A stretch of 64,000 nt of DNA from OLB6 sp964467455 (GTDB lineage: Bacteria; Bacteroidota; Ignavibacteria; Kapaibacteriales; Kapaibacteriaceae). A program made the translations under genes and the position numbers. Shown here one piece after another: positions 63,869 through 64,000 of this stretch. Each line of letters begins with the position of its first letter. The stretch's first letter is position 1. The stretch spans positions 276,344 to 340,343 of the forward strand of contig CAYXQJ010000001.1 in NCBI GenBank assembly GCA_964467455.1. Direction: 5' to 3'. The notes under the pieces are model-generated. The model was given only the letters and a program-made list of their open reading frames with translations, did no database searches and was not told the DNA's origin.

Positions 63869-64000
63869 TGCTACGTACTACCCTGTTCTCACTTCTGCTT
63901 GTGCTCGGCATCTCCGCATGTTCGGACGGTGTGTTAACGTTCCCTACGCCGGATCCGGCCCTTGTGCGCGTCGTCAACACCACGCAAGACGTGTCGCAGC
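63868..64000 (+). CDS. Lipoprotein, 5' part only (cut by window edge)
   Basis: Starts ATG 63868, whose A is the last base of the TonB-receptor stop (TAATG). MLRTTLFSLLLVLGISAC is a signal with a lipobox ISAC, followed by SDGVLTFPTPDPALVRVVNTT. VRVVNTTQDVS is reminiscent of the start of a DUF4397 domain, but only 44 residues are visible, so this is tentative. Coupled to the TonB receptor. Confidence 0.7.
   Translation, partial: MLRTTLFSLLLVLGISACSDGVLTFPTPDPALVRVVNTTQDVSQ

Overview
The window looks like a chromosomal segment of a Bacteroidota/Chlorobiota-type (FCB group) bacterium; a Kapabacteria- or Ignavibacteria-like lineage is a guess. The evidence is: -7 promoter boxes of the Bacteroidota form TAnnTTTG before many genes and both tRNAs; three secreted proteins with type IX secretion (T9SS) C-terminal sorting domains; a DUF1800/DUF1501 pair; and the MEP isoprenoid genes dxs and ispE. 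Coding density is very high, and no gap longer than about 220 bases lacks a gene. No rRNA, CRISPR array, prophage, transposase or integrase was seen.

Layout. 0-5 kb: holA, an NTF2-like protein, a PHP phosphoesterase, ribH and a secreted beta-propeller with a T9SS domain. 5-6.6 kb: icd (minus strand) and tRNA-Leu(GAG). 6.6-14 kb (minus): a likely five-gene operon of LysE-type exporter, double OmpA-domain protein, DUF1800, DUF1501 and FAD oxidoreductase, the last two with twin-arginine signals. 14-20.3 kb: amino-acid permease, outer-membrane barrel protein, a second double OmpA protein, dxs and tRNA-Lys(TTT). 20.4-28 kb: a small exported protein, then a minus-strand operon of aspartase plus a complete RND efflux system. 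28-31.3 kb: beta-CASP ribonuclease and a divergent ABC exporter. 31.3-45.2 kb (minus): one long envelope-polysaccharide operon ending in accA and an RsuA-like protein. 45-50.7 kb: GH3 hexosaminidase, ECF sigma factor with a membrane anti-sigma-like protein, a lipoprotein, thioesterase and threonine aldolase. 50.7-55.4 kb: a large T9SS surface protein, a small remnant of a second one, and an acyl-CoA synthetase-like ligase. 55.4-64 kb: membrane protein, dolichol/phytol-kinase-like protein, ispE, glgA, PP2C phosphatase with GAF-like region, TonB-dependent receptor and the start of a lipoprotein gene.

Working together: the polysaccharide operon holds nucleotide-sugar enzymes (RfbB, WecB, WbpA-like), one active phosphoglycosyl transferase, glycosyltransferases, a flippase and an outer-membrane export protein. 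It lacks a recognisable polymerase and a Wzc-type kinase. Within it sits a glycosyltransferase fused to a phosphoglycosyl-transferase domain whose catalytic Asp-Glu pair has been lost, and the RsuA-like protein at its end lacks the catalytic Asp. These two apparent pseudo-enzymes are among the most unusual protein-level observations.

At the DNA level three things stand out. The heptamer AGGGGGC is strongly over-represented and strand-biased to the right of 29 kb. Arrays of 7-bp repeats fill intergenic gaps. Many -7 boxes lie 3-9 bp, most often 4 bp, before start codons, which predicts leaderless mRNAs.
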